In this document: positions 7,679-17,046 of the stretch, piece after piece
Numbering within the stretch: the stretch's first letter is position 1
Layout of the letters: each line of letters opens with the position of its first letter
From: Nitratifractor salsuginis DSM 16511
Lineage (GTDB): Bacteria; Campylobacterota; Campylobacteria; Campylobacterales; Sulfurovaceae
DNA: 64,000 nucleotides
Direction of reading: 5' to 3'
Assembly: GCF_000186245.1 (NCBI RefSeq)
Contig: NC_014935.1
Location: 1,364,001-1,428,000, forward strand
Translations under genes and position numbers: made by a program
The notes under the pieces: model-generated
The model's input: the letters and a program-made list of their open reading frames with translations, nothing else
What the model was told of the DNA's origin: nothing
Databases searched by the model: none

Positions 7679-8581
7679 TCAGCATTTTCCCGAAAGGATG
7701 AAGTCGACCGTATTGTTGACGTAGGCGTTGTGCTTGTTGTCTTTGTGGTAAATGATGTAGAATTTCCGGAGCATCGTATACCCCTGAAGCCGCGCCTCAT
7801 AGAGTGTCCCCTCCTGCACCTCATCGGCGATGGCGTAACGGGAAATAATGGAGACGGTGGGATGCTCAGCATCTTTTTTGCTCTTTTTGACCGTTTGCAA
7901 AACCGCCGTGGAGCTTGAAACATCCGAAAGGACGTTGAAGTCTTTGCACCGCACGCCCAGATCCTCGAAGACCTCCTGCACCACCTTCCGGGTCTGGCTC
8001 CCCTCTTCCCGGCACACCCATTTGAATTCGTAGAGATCCTCGGGACGCAGGACCTTGGGGATGGGGACATTGCTGAAGACCACCAATTCATCTTCCCGCC
8101 ACTCCCGGATCACCAGGTCGTCGTCGGTGATGTGCGCCTCGATGAGGCCCAAATCGATCTTGTGGTCCTTAACCCCCTTGACGATATGTTTGCTTACATC
8201 GACATCCAGTTTCACATCGTTGTTGATCATTTCGCTCAGAGTATTGAGACACTCGCCCGGGATGACGTAGTTTCCGATGGTGAAGGAGGCGCCCAGGTGG
8301 AAGGTGACTTTCTTGTTGATAATCCTCAGAATATCGGCATCGGCTTCGTGGATGCACTTTTCCAATTGCACGGCGACCTTATAGAGCTCTTCTCCCGCGT
8401 TGGTCAGGCGGATCCCGTTTTTCTTCCGCTCGATCACCTTGGTGTCGAGATAGTTTTCGATGAATTTGATCTGCTGCGTCACCGCGGGCTGGGAAATTCC
8501 CAGTTTCGCCGACGCCCGGGAAAAACTCCGCTCCCTCACTACCGTCAAAAACGTTTCCAGTTTTGTAAAATCTTTCAGCAT
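7679..8581 (-). CDS. LysR-family transcriptional regulator
   Basis: A 300-aa LysR-type regulator. The N-terminal winged helix-turn-helix is plain (LETFLTVVRERSFSRASAKLGISQPAVTQ, about residues 8-36), followed by the linker helix and a LysR substrate-binding domain with an IDLGLIEAHI segment. The effector cannot be told from sequence. It has no obvious target next door: the rhodanese gene converges with it and the uvrD gene is divergent. A perfect LysR-box palindrome lies 65 nt upstream of its start, so autoregulation and possibly control of uvrD transcription are likely. Confidence 0.92.
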   Translation of the reverse strand: MLKDFTKLETFLTVVRERSFSRASAKLGISQPAVTQQIKFIENYLDTKVIERKKNGIRLTNAGEELYKVAVQLEKCIHEADADILRIINKKVTFHLGASFTIGNYVIPGECLNTLSEMINNDVKLDVDVSKHIVKGVKDHKIDLGLIEAHITDDDLVIREWREDELVVFSNVPIPKVLRPEDLYEFKWVCREEGSQTRKVVQEVFEDLGVRCKDFNVLSDVSSSTAVLQTVKKSKKDAEHPTVSIISRYAIADEVQEGTLYEARLQGYTMLRKFYIIYHKDNKHNAYVNNTVDFILSGKC

Positions 8582-8645
8582 AACCCTCTACTCCCCCTTC
8601 CGTCACTTGCCTTATAAATCCATTAACATTCTAACGAATATAAGC

Positions 8646-8660
8646 ATAAGTCAAACTTAT
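8646..8660. promoter_or_regulatory. LysR-type operator, T-N11-A dyad
   Basis: ATAAGT-CAA-ACTTAT is a perfect 6-bp inverted repeat with the T-N11-A spacing characteristic of LysR-family binding sites. It lies in the divergent gap between the LysR gene (start at 8581) and uvrD (start at 8804), the usual position for autoregulation. Confidence 0.6.
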
Positions 8661-8747
8661 TACCATTCGGAGGTCTATCCTTATTTTCATCAATCACTTT
8701 GAATGCCGAAAACCCGGCTTCTCCATCAAAATTTAAAGCCCAGACGA

Positions 8748-8753
8748 TATAAT
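8748..8753 (+). promoter_or_regulatory. Probable -10 box of uvrD
   Basis: TATAAT 50 nt upstream of the helicase start codon within an AT-rich stretch. No clear -35 element is visible. Confidence 0.4.
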
Positions 8754-8803
8754 AATTTCAATTTAAGGCCACAAAATCAAAATGGCAAACGAAAGATGAT
8801 TTT

Positions 8804-10861
<2,058 letters not shown>

Positions 10862-10863
10862 GC

Positions 10864-10960
10864 GAATGAGAAAATAGAAATGAGAAATGAGAAATTATGG
10901 GGCATCGCTTTGCGATGCGATGATTTAACATTCCATCTTCCATCTTCCATCTTCCATTCT
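10864..10960 (+). repeat. Composite intergenic repeat: two heptad arrays and a triloop hairpin
   Basis: Starting just after the helicase stop codon: AATGAGA-type heptads at 10864-10897, a hairpin CATCGC-TTT-GCGATG at 10903-10917, and CATCTTC heptads repeated about four times at 10931-10960. The 7-nt period is exact within each block but the unit differs between blocks. Confidence 0.75.
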
Positions 10961-10968
10961 ATAAAAAA

Positions 10969-10985
10969 GCGTTGTAAAACAACGC
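10969..10985 (-). repeat. GCGTTGT/ACAACGC hairpin with flanking A-run, copy 1
   Basis: A perfect 7-bp stem with a 3-nt loop, preceded by six A residues. On the minus strand it reads as hairpin plus T6, the shape of a rho-independent terminator, yet both flanking genes (uvrD, truB) lie on the plus strand. Near-identical units occur at 26032-26048 and 63398-63414, each beside heptad arrays. Confidence 0.7.
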
Positions 10986-10993
10986 TTACCTTA

Positions 10994-11028
10994 ATTACTC
11001 ATTACTCATTACTCATTACTCATTGCTC
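10994..11028 (+). repeat. Heptad array ATTACTC x5
   Basis: Four exact ATTACTC units and a fifth, ATTGCTC, whose end is shared with the left arm of the hairpin covering the truB ribosome-binding site. Confidence 0.85.
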
Positions 11029-11041
11029 CTCGAAGAGGAGC
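11025..11041 (+). promoter_or_regulatory. Inverted repeat covering the truB ribosome-binding site
   Basis: GCTCCTC (11025-11031) pairs perfectly with GAGGAGC (11035-11041) around GAA. The right arm contains the GAGGAG Shine-Dalgarno of truB, 6 nt before its GTG start, so the folded RNA would hide the site. The left arm merges with the last heptad unit. Confidence 0.55.
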
Positions 11042-11046
11042 CCCCT

Positions 11047-11886
11047 GTGAACCGCCTTTTTGTGGTGGACAAGCCCATCTTCATCTCCTCCAACCGCTAT
11101 ATGAACGTCATCAAACGGAAATACGGCGCTAAGAAGGTGGGCTTCTCCGGCACGCTGGACCCTTTCGCCACCGGCTGTCTGATCGTGGCTACGGGGCAAT
11201 ACACCCGACTCTTTCAATATTTGAAAAAAACGCCCAAAAGTTATCGGGCCACCCTCTGGCTGGGAGCGGAGTCGGCGAGTCTCGATATCGAGAATATCAC
11301 CCGAATCGTCGAGACAGCGAAAGTGGATGAAACGAAACTGTGGGAAATTTTGGCTTCGCTGGAGGGGGAGCTGAAGTATCTGCCCCCCAAATACAGCGCC
11401 AAAAAGATCGGCGGAGAGCGGGCCTACGACGTGATGCGCCGGGGTGGGGATATCGAGCTCAGAAAAGTGCGCTCGGAAATCTATGAGCTCAAACTCCTCC
11501 ACTACCGCCATCCCTTCATCACCTTTGAAGCGACAGTGAGTGAAGGCACCTACATCCGGAGTCTGGGGGAAATGATCGCCGAGGTGCTGGGGGTTCCGGG
11601 GACCCTGAGCAGCCTGCGGCGCCTTCACGAAGGGAAATTCCAAATCGGCAAAGAAGAGGCGCTCGATCCCCTGGAGTACCTCGCCCCGCCCAAAAACCGC
11701 TATTTCGGAGATCCCCAATGGCTGGAACTGGGCAAAAAACTCCAACCCCGCTTCTTCGAGAATCAGAAAGAGGGCCTCTATGTCGTGGAAACCGACGATT
11801 TCTTCTCCATCCTCGAATTCAAAGAGGGCGAAATCAAATACCGCCTCAATCGCATGCCGAAGTTTATGAAGGAGAGCAAAGAATGA
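11047..11886 (+). CDS. truB: tRNA pseudouridine(55) synthase
   Basis: Converts U55 in the T-loop of tRNAs to pseudouridine. From the GTG start at 11047 the protein is 279 aa. KKVGFSGTLDPFATGCLIVATG carries the catalytic aspartate (D38), with later YSAKKIGGERAYDVMRRG and SEGTYIRSLGEMIAEVLG motifs of the family. I chose GTG because GAGGAG lies 6 nt upstream and VNRLFVVDKP matches the usual N-terminus; an upstream in-frame TTG lies within the repeat array and lacks a ribosome-binding site. ispE follows after 97 nt of repeat-containing sequence. Confidence 0.94.
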   Translation: MNRLFVVDKPIFISSNRYMNVIKRKYGAKKVGFSGTLDPFATGCLIVATGQYTRLFQYLKKTPKSYRATLWLGAESASLDIENITRIVETAKVDETKLWEILASLEGELKYLPPKYSAKKIGGERAYDVMRRGGDIELRKVRSEIYELKLLHYRHPFITFEATVSEGTYIRSLGEMIAEVLGVPGTLSSLRRLHEGKFQIGKEEALDPLEYLAPPKNRYFGDPQWLELGKKLQPRFFENQKEGLYVVETDDFFSILEFKEGEIKYRLNRMPKFMKESKE

Positions 11887-11900
11887 CCCCTATAATATTT

Positions 11901-11954
11901 TGCCGCTTCGCGGCACGCAAAAACTCTTCACTCCTCACTCCTCACTCCTCACTC
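11901..11954 (+). repeat. Triloop hairpin and heptad array CTCACTC x4
   Basis: A TGCCGC-TTC-GCGGCA hairpin at 11901-11915 is followed by TTCACTC and three exact CTCACTC units at 11927-11954. This lies between truB and ispE and directly abuts the inverted repeat at the ispE start. Confidence 0.8.
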
Positions 11955-11957
11955 GTT

Positions 11958-11995
11958 GATACTCGTCACCGGGGGACTCTCCCGTGACGAGTATC
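11958..11995 (+). promoter_or_regulatory. Inverted repeat enclosing the ispE ribosome-binding site and start codon
   Basis: GATACTCGTCAC (11958-11969) pairs perfectly with GTGACGAGTATC (11984-11995), which is the start codon and first codons of ispE. Inside, GGG at 11971-11973 can pair with CCC at 11981-11983 next to a one-base bulge, placing the GGGGGA ribosome-binding site in the hairpin. The fold would block initiation. Confidence 0.6.
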
Positions 11996-12763
11996 GACGC
12001 CCACGCCAAAGTCAACATCTTCCTCAAAATCACCGGATACCGAGAGGGCTATCACACCATCCTCTCCCGTTTTATGCGCGTAGAGAATCTTTACGATACC
12101 CTCTACTTCGTTCCTGCCGAGTGCGACACGTTTACTATCGAAGGATGCCCCGAGGTCCCGAGAGAATCCAATACCATCTACCGGGCCTGGAAAGCCCTCA
12201 ACGAAGCGACCGGGGACCTCGATCTACTGGAATATTTTTATCATCATAAAGTGGTCGTAGAAAAACGCATCCCCTCCCAGGCGGGTCTGGGAGGCGGCAG
12301 CTCCGATGCCGGCGCCTTTTTACGCCTGACCCATCGGGTCTGCGATCTCAGAATCTCCCTGGAGGAGCTGGCCCGGATCGGGGCGAGCGTGGGGGCCGAT
12401 GTCCCTTTTTTCGTCCACGACTATCCCAGCGCCAATGTCTCAGGTTTCGGCGAAATCGTCGAGCCTTTCGACGAAGCCCCCCTTCCCCTGGAGATTTACA
12501 CCCCGCCTGTCGCCTGCGACACTGCGGCAGTCTATCGAACCTTCAAAGAGCACTTCCTTTCCGGAATCGATCCGGCATCCTTCTCCAGCTGGGAAAAGCT
12601 CCCCTCCAAAGGACTTTTGGAGCGGATCGACGATCCCGCCCTGCTCAACGACCTCTATCCCGCCGCCCTGCTGACTTGCCCCAGGCTCAAAGAGCATGCC
12701 AGGGAGGGATGGTTCTTCAGCGGTAGCGGAAGTAGCTTTTTCAGGCTTGCAAAGAAGTCCTAA
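11984..12763 (+). CDS. ispE: 4-diphosphocytidyl-2-C-methyl-D-erythritol kinase
   Basis: GHMP-family kinase phosphorylating CDP-methylerythritol in the non-mevalonate (MEP) isoprenoid pathway. The 259-aa sequence has the family's N-terminal AKVNIFLKITGYREGYH and the ATP-binding loop PSQAGLGGGSSDAG (residues 98-110), with a C-terminal FSGSGSSFF glycine-rich motif. It starts at GTG with GGGGGA 7 nt upstream; both lie in a long inverted repeat. The order truB-ispE-smpB is familiar in Campylobacterota, and here a restriction-modification pair on the other strand has been inserted between ispE and smpB. Confidence 0.94.
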   Translation: MTSIDAHAKVNIFLKITGYREGYHTILSRFMRVENLYDTLYFVPAECDTFTIEGCPEVPRESNTIYRAWKALNEATGDLDLLEYFYHHKVVVEKRIPSQAGLGGGSSDAGAFLRLTHRVCDLRISLEELARIGASVGADVPFFVHDYPSANVSGFGEIVEPFDEAPLPLEIYTPPVACDTAAVYRTFKEHFLSGIDPASFSSWEKLPSKGLLERIDDPALLNDLYPAALLTCPRLKEHAREGWFFSGSGSSFFRLAKKS

Positions 12764-12766
12764 GTC

Positions 12767-13759
12767 CTACTCTTTGATCAAAATATGTAAATACTCGTAG
12801 GTTTTTTCCTCTTTATATTCCCGGTTGTTATCGGCTTTATATCTTTGATACTCCTGTTTGAGCAGAGAGTATTGACCGTATTGCGACATAATCTCTTTTA
12901 TCTCATTCTCACTCATCAACCCCTCGTTGTTGTAACTGAGGAAGATATATTTGAACTTCGCATCTCTTATCAATTGGTCAAAATTCTTCGCCACTTCTCT
13001 TTTTCTGCAATAGTTCGATTTGTAATATTCGGGAAGACCGCTTTTCCCTCTGGGCTCGAAGGGTTTATACTCTGCGATCGTGTTCAGGATATGATAATTG
13101 GCTCCATATTGCCGGTGGTTGTAGGGAGGGTCAAGATAGAGGATATCTCCTTCGATCTCTTTGATGAGTCGATTGGCATCGTCGCGATAGACCTTGTGTC
13201 CATTATCGCCGGTTTCAAAAAGCGCCGGTTCCAATGTCATAGGCTTCCGGGCACTTTTTTTCAGCTGTTTCAAAAAGGCGCCGTACACACTGGCCGTGTT
13301 GGCGACTTTGTCGGCACTCTCCAGGAGGCTGGCAAGTAAAAAATAGTATTCACGCTCATCAATCTCTCCCGACAGATGCCACTTTTCGATCTCACTTCTT
13401 ATCGCATCGATCTTCTTTCCGTTTTCATCACTGAAATACTGTCGACCGCTTCCGCTCCCCAGGCAGTAATGATTATAAACAAACCCCTCTCTGCCCTCTA
13501 GAGAATCCAGCTTCGTTATGAGCTCTTCAGACCTCGGTATTGGTTCGTGATTTTCTATATAGTTTTTATTCAATACGAAAGAGTAAAATTCGACATCGTT
13601 GGCTATTACCTTTTTTACACTTGTCTTGAAGATCCTTCCGACGATGCCGGTCCCGGCGAAAATATCGCAAAATATTTTCTCGTTTGTATCGCCGACGACA
13701 TCCTCTATCTCTCTTTTGATCCATAAAGAGAGCCGCTGTTTGCTTCCGATATAATTCAT
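12767..13759 (-). CDS. D12-class N6-adenine DNA methyltransferase
   Basis: A 330-aa methyltransferase transferring a methyl group from S-adenosylmethionine to adenine in DNA. It opens MNYIGSKQRLSLWI as in D12/Dam-type enzymes, has the AdoMet-binding motif DIFAGTGIVGR (residues 32-42) and the catalytic DPPY at 210-213 (LYLDPPYNHRQYG), and a later FLSYNNEG. The recognition sequence cannot be read from the protein. The next gene upstream on the same strand looks like its cognate nuclease, so together they make a probable type II restriction-modification system. Its stop lies 3 nt from the convergent ispE stop. Codon use looks more AT-rich than neighbours, in keeping with transfer. Confidence 0.88.
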   Translation of the reverse strand: MNYIGSKQRLSLWIKREIEDVVGDTNEKIFCDIFAGTGIVGRIFKTSVKKVIANDVEFYSFVLNKNYIENHEPIPRSEELITKLDSLEGREGFVYNHYCLGSGSGRQYFSDENGKKIDAIRSEIEKWHLSGEIDEREYYFLLASLLESADKVANTASVYGAFLKQLKKSARKPMTLEPALFETGDNGHKVYRDDANRLIKEIEGDILYLDPPYNHRQYGANYHILNTIAEYKPFEPRGKSGLPEYYKSNYCRKREVAKNFDQLIRDAKFKYIFLSYNNEGLMSENEIKEIMSQYGQYSLLKQEYQRYKADNNREYKEEKTYEYLHILIKE

Positions 13760-13789
13760 TTCAAATCTTTATTGACGCTTTTTATCTAA

Positions 13790-14461
13790 CTATTTATCTC
13801 TATAAACCCACAAAATATCCGAATAGACTCTGCCCTCTCCAAAATCGAAAATATGCAAATTATTTTTGGAAAAATGCCCCATATAAGTATCTATCTTGTG
13901 TTTCAAAAATCCGATATACGCTTTTAATTTCCAATGCTGCATATCTTTACCGTCGTAGAGGATGACAAAAAGCCTGTTTTTCAAATGTTTCCTCTTCTCC
14001 TGGCTCTGATTCATATAGAGCCAATAGATCAACTCCTCTTCGTGGGCTCTCGCATACGCATAGGACCTCTTGAAACCTTTCGGAAAAACCGAGGTTTTGT
14101 GATCAAAGGGAATGCCTTCGATATAAAAATCGACCCTTTTGTCATATTTATTGATATTAGGCTCGACATTTCCGTGCAGGGAAAAGATATATTCAACCGC
14201 CTTCGCGCTCCAAAAGTTATACCATCTGTTTAAGGCGTAATCCCTTAAGGCTCCATCAAAAGCAGCTGTTCTCTCCAACAATCTTCTGAAGCTGTAGGTT
14301 GTATAGATGAAGTTGGTTCGATTGTCCCAATCGTCAGACTGCTTTTTCCCCCAGCGATAGGGGTAGTCAAGCCTTTTTCTCAATTCCCGCTCCACCCGTT
14401 CCAAATCCACGCTGTTTATCCTTCTGTTTCGACCGAAGTCAAAATAAATTTCAGAATACAA
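13790..14461 (-). CDS. Probable type II restriction endonuclease (PD-(D/E)XK fold)
   Basis: A 223-aa protein without a family I can name. KRVDFYIEGIPFDHKTS (residues 108-124) looks like a PD-(D/E)XK active site, with D111, D120 and K122, and E90 on a preceding helix (AKAVEYIF) as a possible fourth residue. Placement 30 nt upstream of a D12 adenine methyltransferase on the same strand is the main support for a restriction role. The start is a TTG with GGAG 5 nt upstream; the first in-frame ATG is far inside. It is moderately AT-rich like its partner. Alternatively it could be an unrelated nuclease of this fold. Confidence 0.6.
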   Translation of the reverse strand: MYSEIYFDFGRNRRINSVDLERVERELRKRLDYPYRWGKKQSDDWDNRTNFIYTTYSFRRLLERTAAFDGALRDYALNRWYNFWSAKAVEYIFSLHGNVEPNINKYDKRVDFYIEGIPFDHKTSVFPKGFKRSYAYARAHEEELIYWLYMNQSQEKRKHLKNRLFVILYDGKDMQHWKLKAYIGFLKHKIDTYMGHFSKNNLHIFDFGEGRVYSDILWVYRDK

Positions 14462-14558
14462 TATTACTCCGCAAAGTGTTAACCCGACATTTTATGGAGC
14501 TATCTATTCAAAGCTCTGCCTTGAGTGAGAAAATTTTGTGGTCTCCTCTTTCCCTTCC

Positions 14559-14567
14559 TGTTATAAT
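14559..14567 (+). promoter_or_regulatory. Probable extended -10 promoter of smpB
   Basis: TGTTATAAT, an extended -10 (TG-N-TATAAT), lies 32 nt upstream of the smpB start codon in the divergent gap with the nuclease gene. Confidence 0.5.
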
Positions 14568-14599
14568 TCCGTCAAAGTCACAAAGGATAAAAGGCATCC

Positions 14600-15061
14600 A
14601 TGGCCATCAAAATCATCGCACAGAACAAAAAAGCCAGACACGAATACGAGATCCTCGAGAAGTATGAAGCGGGGATCGAGCTGCAGGGAAGCGAAGTCAA
14701 GGCCCTGCGCCAGGGGCGGGTCAACATCAACGATGCCTACTGCCGCTTCATCAAAGGGGAGCTCTGGCTGCTCAATGCCCATATCGGCCATCTCGATACC
14801 GCCAACCGCCACTTCGCCAGAGATGAGCGGGCCCCAAGAAAGCTGCTGCTGCACAAAAAACAGCTCCACTCCCTCTACGGCAAAGTGAGTCGCGAAGGGC
14901 TCACCATCGTGCCGCTGATGCTCTATTTCAACGAACGCAACCGGGCCAAACTCTCCATCGCCCTAGCCAAGGGAAAGAAACTCCACGACAAACGCGAAAC
15001 CCTCAAACGCCGCACCATGGAGCGGGAAGCCGCCCAGGCGATGAAAAACCGCGATTATTAG
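14600..15061 (+). CDS. smpB: SsrA-binding protein
   Basis: Partner of tmRNA in trans-translation, which rescues stalled ribosomes. The 153-aa protein has the typical sequence: IIAQNKKARHEYEILEKYEAGIELQGSEVKALRQGRVNINDAY, HIGHLDTANRHFARDERAPRKLLLHKKQ and the basic tail KGKKLHDKRETLKRRTMEREAAQAMK. The tmRNA gene itself is not visible here. The last codons overlap by 4 nt the end of the convergent membrane-protein gene. Confidence 0.96.
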   Translation: MAIKIIAQNKKARHEYEILEKYEAGIELQGSEVKALRQGRVNINDAYCRFIKGELWLLNAHIGHLDTANRHFARDERAPRKLLLHKKQLHSLYGKVSREGLTIVPLMLYFNERNRAKLSIALAKGKKLHDKRETLKRRTMEREAAQAMKNRDY

Positions 15062-15645
15062 AGCCTATTGCGCCGAATCTCCGCCTTGAGCTTCCGATAG
15101 AGGGCCTTAAGCCGGGTTACAAATCCCTCTCCTGTACTCTCCGGGAAGAAAAGCTCCTTGAGCTCTTCTTTGATCTTTTTTAAAAAGATTTTGATTTCTC
15201 CGAATATCTCCAATGAACGTCGGTAAATTTTCGTCGCTTTGAGTCGGTCGATCCAATAGACCAACCGTTCATAGGCCCAGGCAAACCAGGCAAAGGACAT
15301 CAGCTTTTCCCGGCTGACCCGAAAGAGCCAAAAGGTAAACGCCGCGATGGGGATCTTGAGGGCATAGATCATCAATCCCGGCAAAAACATCCCCTGAACC
15401 ATCAAGACTCCTGCCGTGACCCCCGCCAGCTCGACCGCCACGAAGATCAAAACGAAAAAGACCAGGATTACATAGCGGTTCACCCCCGCAATGAGTCGCT
15501 CCAGGCGTTGCAGAATCCCCAAAGAGGCAAGATACTGAGCCACAGGCTTGGCGATCCCCTCCCAGATAAACTCTTCAAAGACGATGAAGAGAAAAACGAG
15601 TAGATACTGGATGGGAAGAAGAATTTTATAGAGAAGATCTTTCAT
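15058..15645 (-). CDS. Conserved-looking inner-membrane protein of unknown function
   Basis: A 195-aa protein from the ATG at 15645 with three or four hydrophobic spans (LLYKILLPIQYLLVFLFIVFEEF; YVILVFFVLIFVAVELAG; VLMVQGMFLPGLMIYALKI; IAAFTFWLFRV) and a long basic cytoplasmic tail rich in K/E/R (KIFLKKIKEELKELFF, LYRKLKAEIRRNRL). I do not recognise the family; similar proteins are often found beside smpB in this group. An in-frame TTG 30 nt upstream is possible but ATG with AGGG 6 nt before it is preferred. Confidence 0.6.
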   Translation of the reverse strand: MKDLLYKILLPIQYLLVFLFIVFEEFIWEGIAKPVAQYLASLGILQRLERLIAGVNRYVILVFFVLIFVAVELAGVTAGVLMVQGMFLPGLMIYALKIPIAAFTFWLFRVSREKLMSFAWFAWAYERLVYWIDRLKATKIYRRSLEIFGEIKIFLKKIKEELKELFFPESTGEGFVTRLKALYRKLKAEIRRNRL

Positions 15646-15694
15646 AAAGAACCCTGAGAGAAAAATGTTTTGCAAGTATAACGGAAATCAAGGC

Positions 15695-15960
15695 TTTGTT
15701 TCGAATTGCTGTAGATTCGTAGAATATGGTTAGGAGCTCACACTAAGTAAGTGACTGAATTTGATAAAAAGACTCTTGATCGTGAAATTTGAGTAGATAT
15801 TTCGTTACGATTTGCTGTAGATTTGTGGGTTGTTGCGAAGGAGCTTGCTCAAAGTAAATAAATGAATAATAGAAAATACGTCGGAAGTAAAGATTTTGTT
15901 TCGATTTGTCGTAGATTTGCGGGTTGTGGTAAAGGAGCTTACACTAAGTAAGTGACTGAA
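15695..15960. repeat. Three imperfect ~67-nt direct repeats
   Basis: The 350-nt gap downstream of rplS contains three related units at about 15695-15760, 15799-15868 and 15894-15960, about 100 nt apart. Each has a TGTAGATT- or CGTAGATT-type core, then GGAGCT, then AAGTAA with TGAAT or TGAA near the end (units 1 and 3 share CACTAAGTAAGTGACTGAA; unit 2 is diverged there). No coding frame runs through them. Short CACT...AGTG inverted repeats lie inside. No function is evident. At 15962-15990 a TCCCGC/GCGGGA pair just after rplS may be the operon's terminator stem, though without a T-run. Confidence 0.7.
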
Positions 15961-15997
15961 CCGCTCCCGCAAAGATGCGGCAAAGCGGGACAAAAGA

Positions 15998-16357
15998 TTA
16001 CTTCCGGCGGAGTTCTTTGATCCGGGCCGCTTTCCCTTTACGATCACGCAGATAGAAGAGCTTGGCACGGCGGACACGACCGCGGCGGACCACTTCGATG
16101 CTCTCGATACTCTCGGAATAGAGGGGGAAGATCCGCTCTACACCGACGTTGTTGGCACCCATCTTGCGGACGGTAAAGGTTTTACCGGTACCTTCGCCGC
16201 GGATGGAGATGCAGACACCTTCGAAGTTCTGGACACGCTCTTTGTTGCCCTCTTTGATACGGACCGCGACACGGACAGTGTCACCGGCGCGGAATTCAGG
16301 GATGTTCTTCCCTTCGACCTGGGCTTTTTCAAAGCTCTCGATGTATTTGTTTTTCAT
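15998..16357 (-). CDS. rplS: 50S ribosomal protein L19
   Basis: The 119-aa large-subunit protein at the 30S-50S interface. [33 protein letters not shown] and [44 protein letters not shown] are diagnostic. It is the last gene of the rpsP-khpA-rimM-trmD-rplS operon and overlaps trmD by 4 nt. Confidence 0.97.
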   Translation of the reverse strand: MKNKYIESFEKAQVEGKNIPEFRAGDTVRVAVRIKEGNKERVQNFEGVCISIRGEGTGKTFTVRKMGANNVGVERIFPLYSESIESIEVVRRGRVRRAKLFYLRDRKGKAARIKELRRK

Positions 16358-17046
16358 ACTTTTGCCTTCGCTCGTTGATATAGATCGGGTCGGAAGTACT
16401 TCGTTTTACACAAAGCCATCCGATTTTTAATGGCTGCGATTTTACTATGATTCCCCTTTAGGAACTCTGAAATCGCACGCTTTTTTTCGAACTCGTCCGG
16501 TTTGGTGAACGAGGGTGCTTCCAGGAGTGACGCTTCGAAGCTCTCGACCTCCAGGGATTCCTGATTTCCCAGGACCCCCGGCAGCAGACGGCTCACCGCG
16601 TCACAGACCATCATCGCCGGCAGTTCGCCGCCGGTGAGCACGGCATCGCCCACGCTGAAAATCTCATCGGCGTGCAGTTCGATGATCCGCTCGTCGATCC
16701 CCTCGTAGCGTCCCGCCACCAGAACCAGATGCTCTTTGCCCGCCAGCCGTTTGGCATCGTTCTGGCGGAAGGGTTTGCCGACCGGGGAGAGAAAGATGAC
16801 GTGGGCCTTTGGCGATTGGGAGCGGAGCTCTTTGAGGGTATCGTGCAGGGGTTGGGGGGACATCAGCATCCCCGCTCCACCTCCGATCATCGGCTCATCC
16901 ACTTTTTTGTAGCGGCTGGCGCTGTAGTCTCTGGGATTGCGGTAATCGATGGCGATATGCCCCGCCTCCAGAGCCCGTCCCAAAATAGAAGCGCCAAAAT
17001 ACCCCTCGACAATCTCGGGGAAAAGGGTCACGAAGGTAAAGCGCAT
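16354..17046 (-). CDS. trmD: tRNA (guanine-37-N1)-methyltransferase
   Basis: Methylates G37 next to the anticodon to prevent frameshifting. The 230 aa match the family; [14 protein letters not shown] at the start and the trefoil-knot AdoMet site ([49 protein letters not shown]) are complete. It sits in the standard operon: its start overlaps the rimM stop and its end overlaps rplS. Confidence 0.97.
   Translation of the reverse strand: MRFTFVTLFPEIVEGYFGASILGRALEAGHIAIDYRNPRDYSASRYKKVDEPMIGGGAGMLMSPQPLHDTLKELRSQSPKAHVIFLSPVGKPFRQNDAKRLAGKEHLVLVAGRYEGIDERIIELHADEIFSVGDAVLTGGELPAMMVCDAVSRLLPGVLGNQESLEVESFEASLLEAPSFTKPDEFEKKRAISEFLKGNHSKIAAIKNRMALCKTKYFRPDLYQRAKAKV

Noticed and set aside
11023-11046. 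Upstream TTG start for truB
   Set aside because: It lies within the heptad array and hairpin, without its own ribosome-binding site; GTG at 11047 has a proper site and the expected N-terminus.
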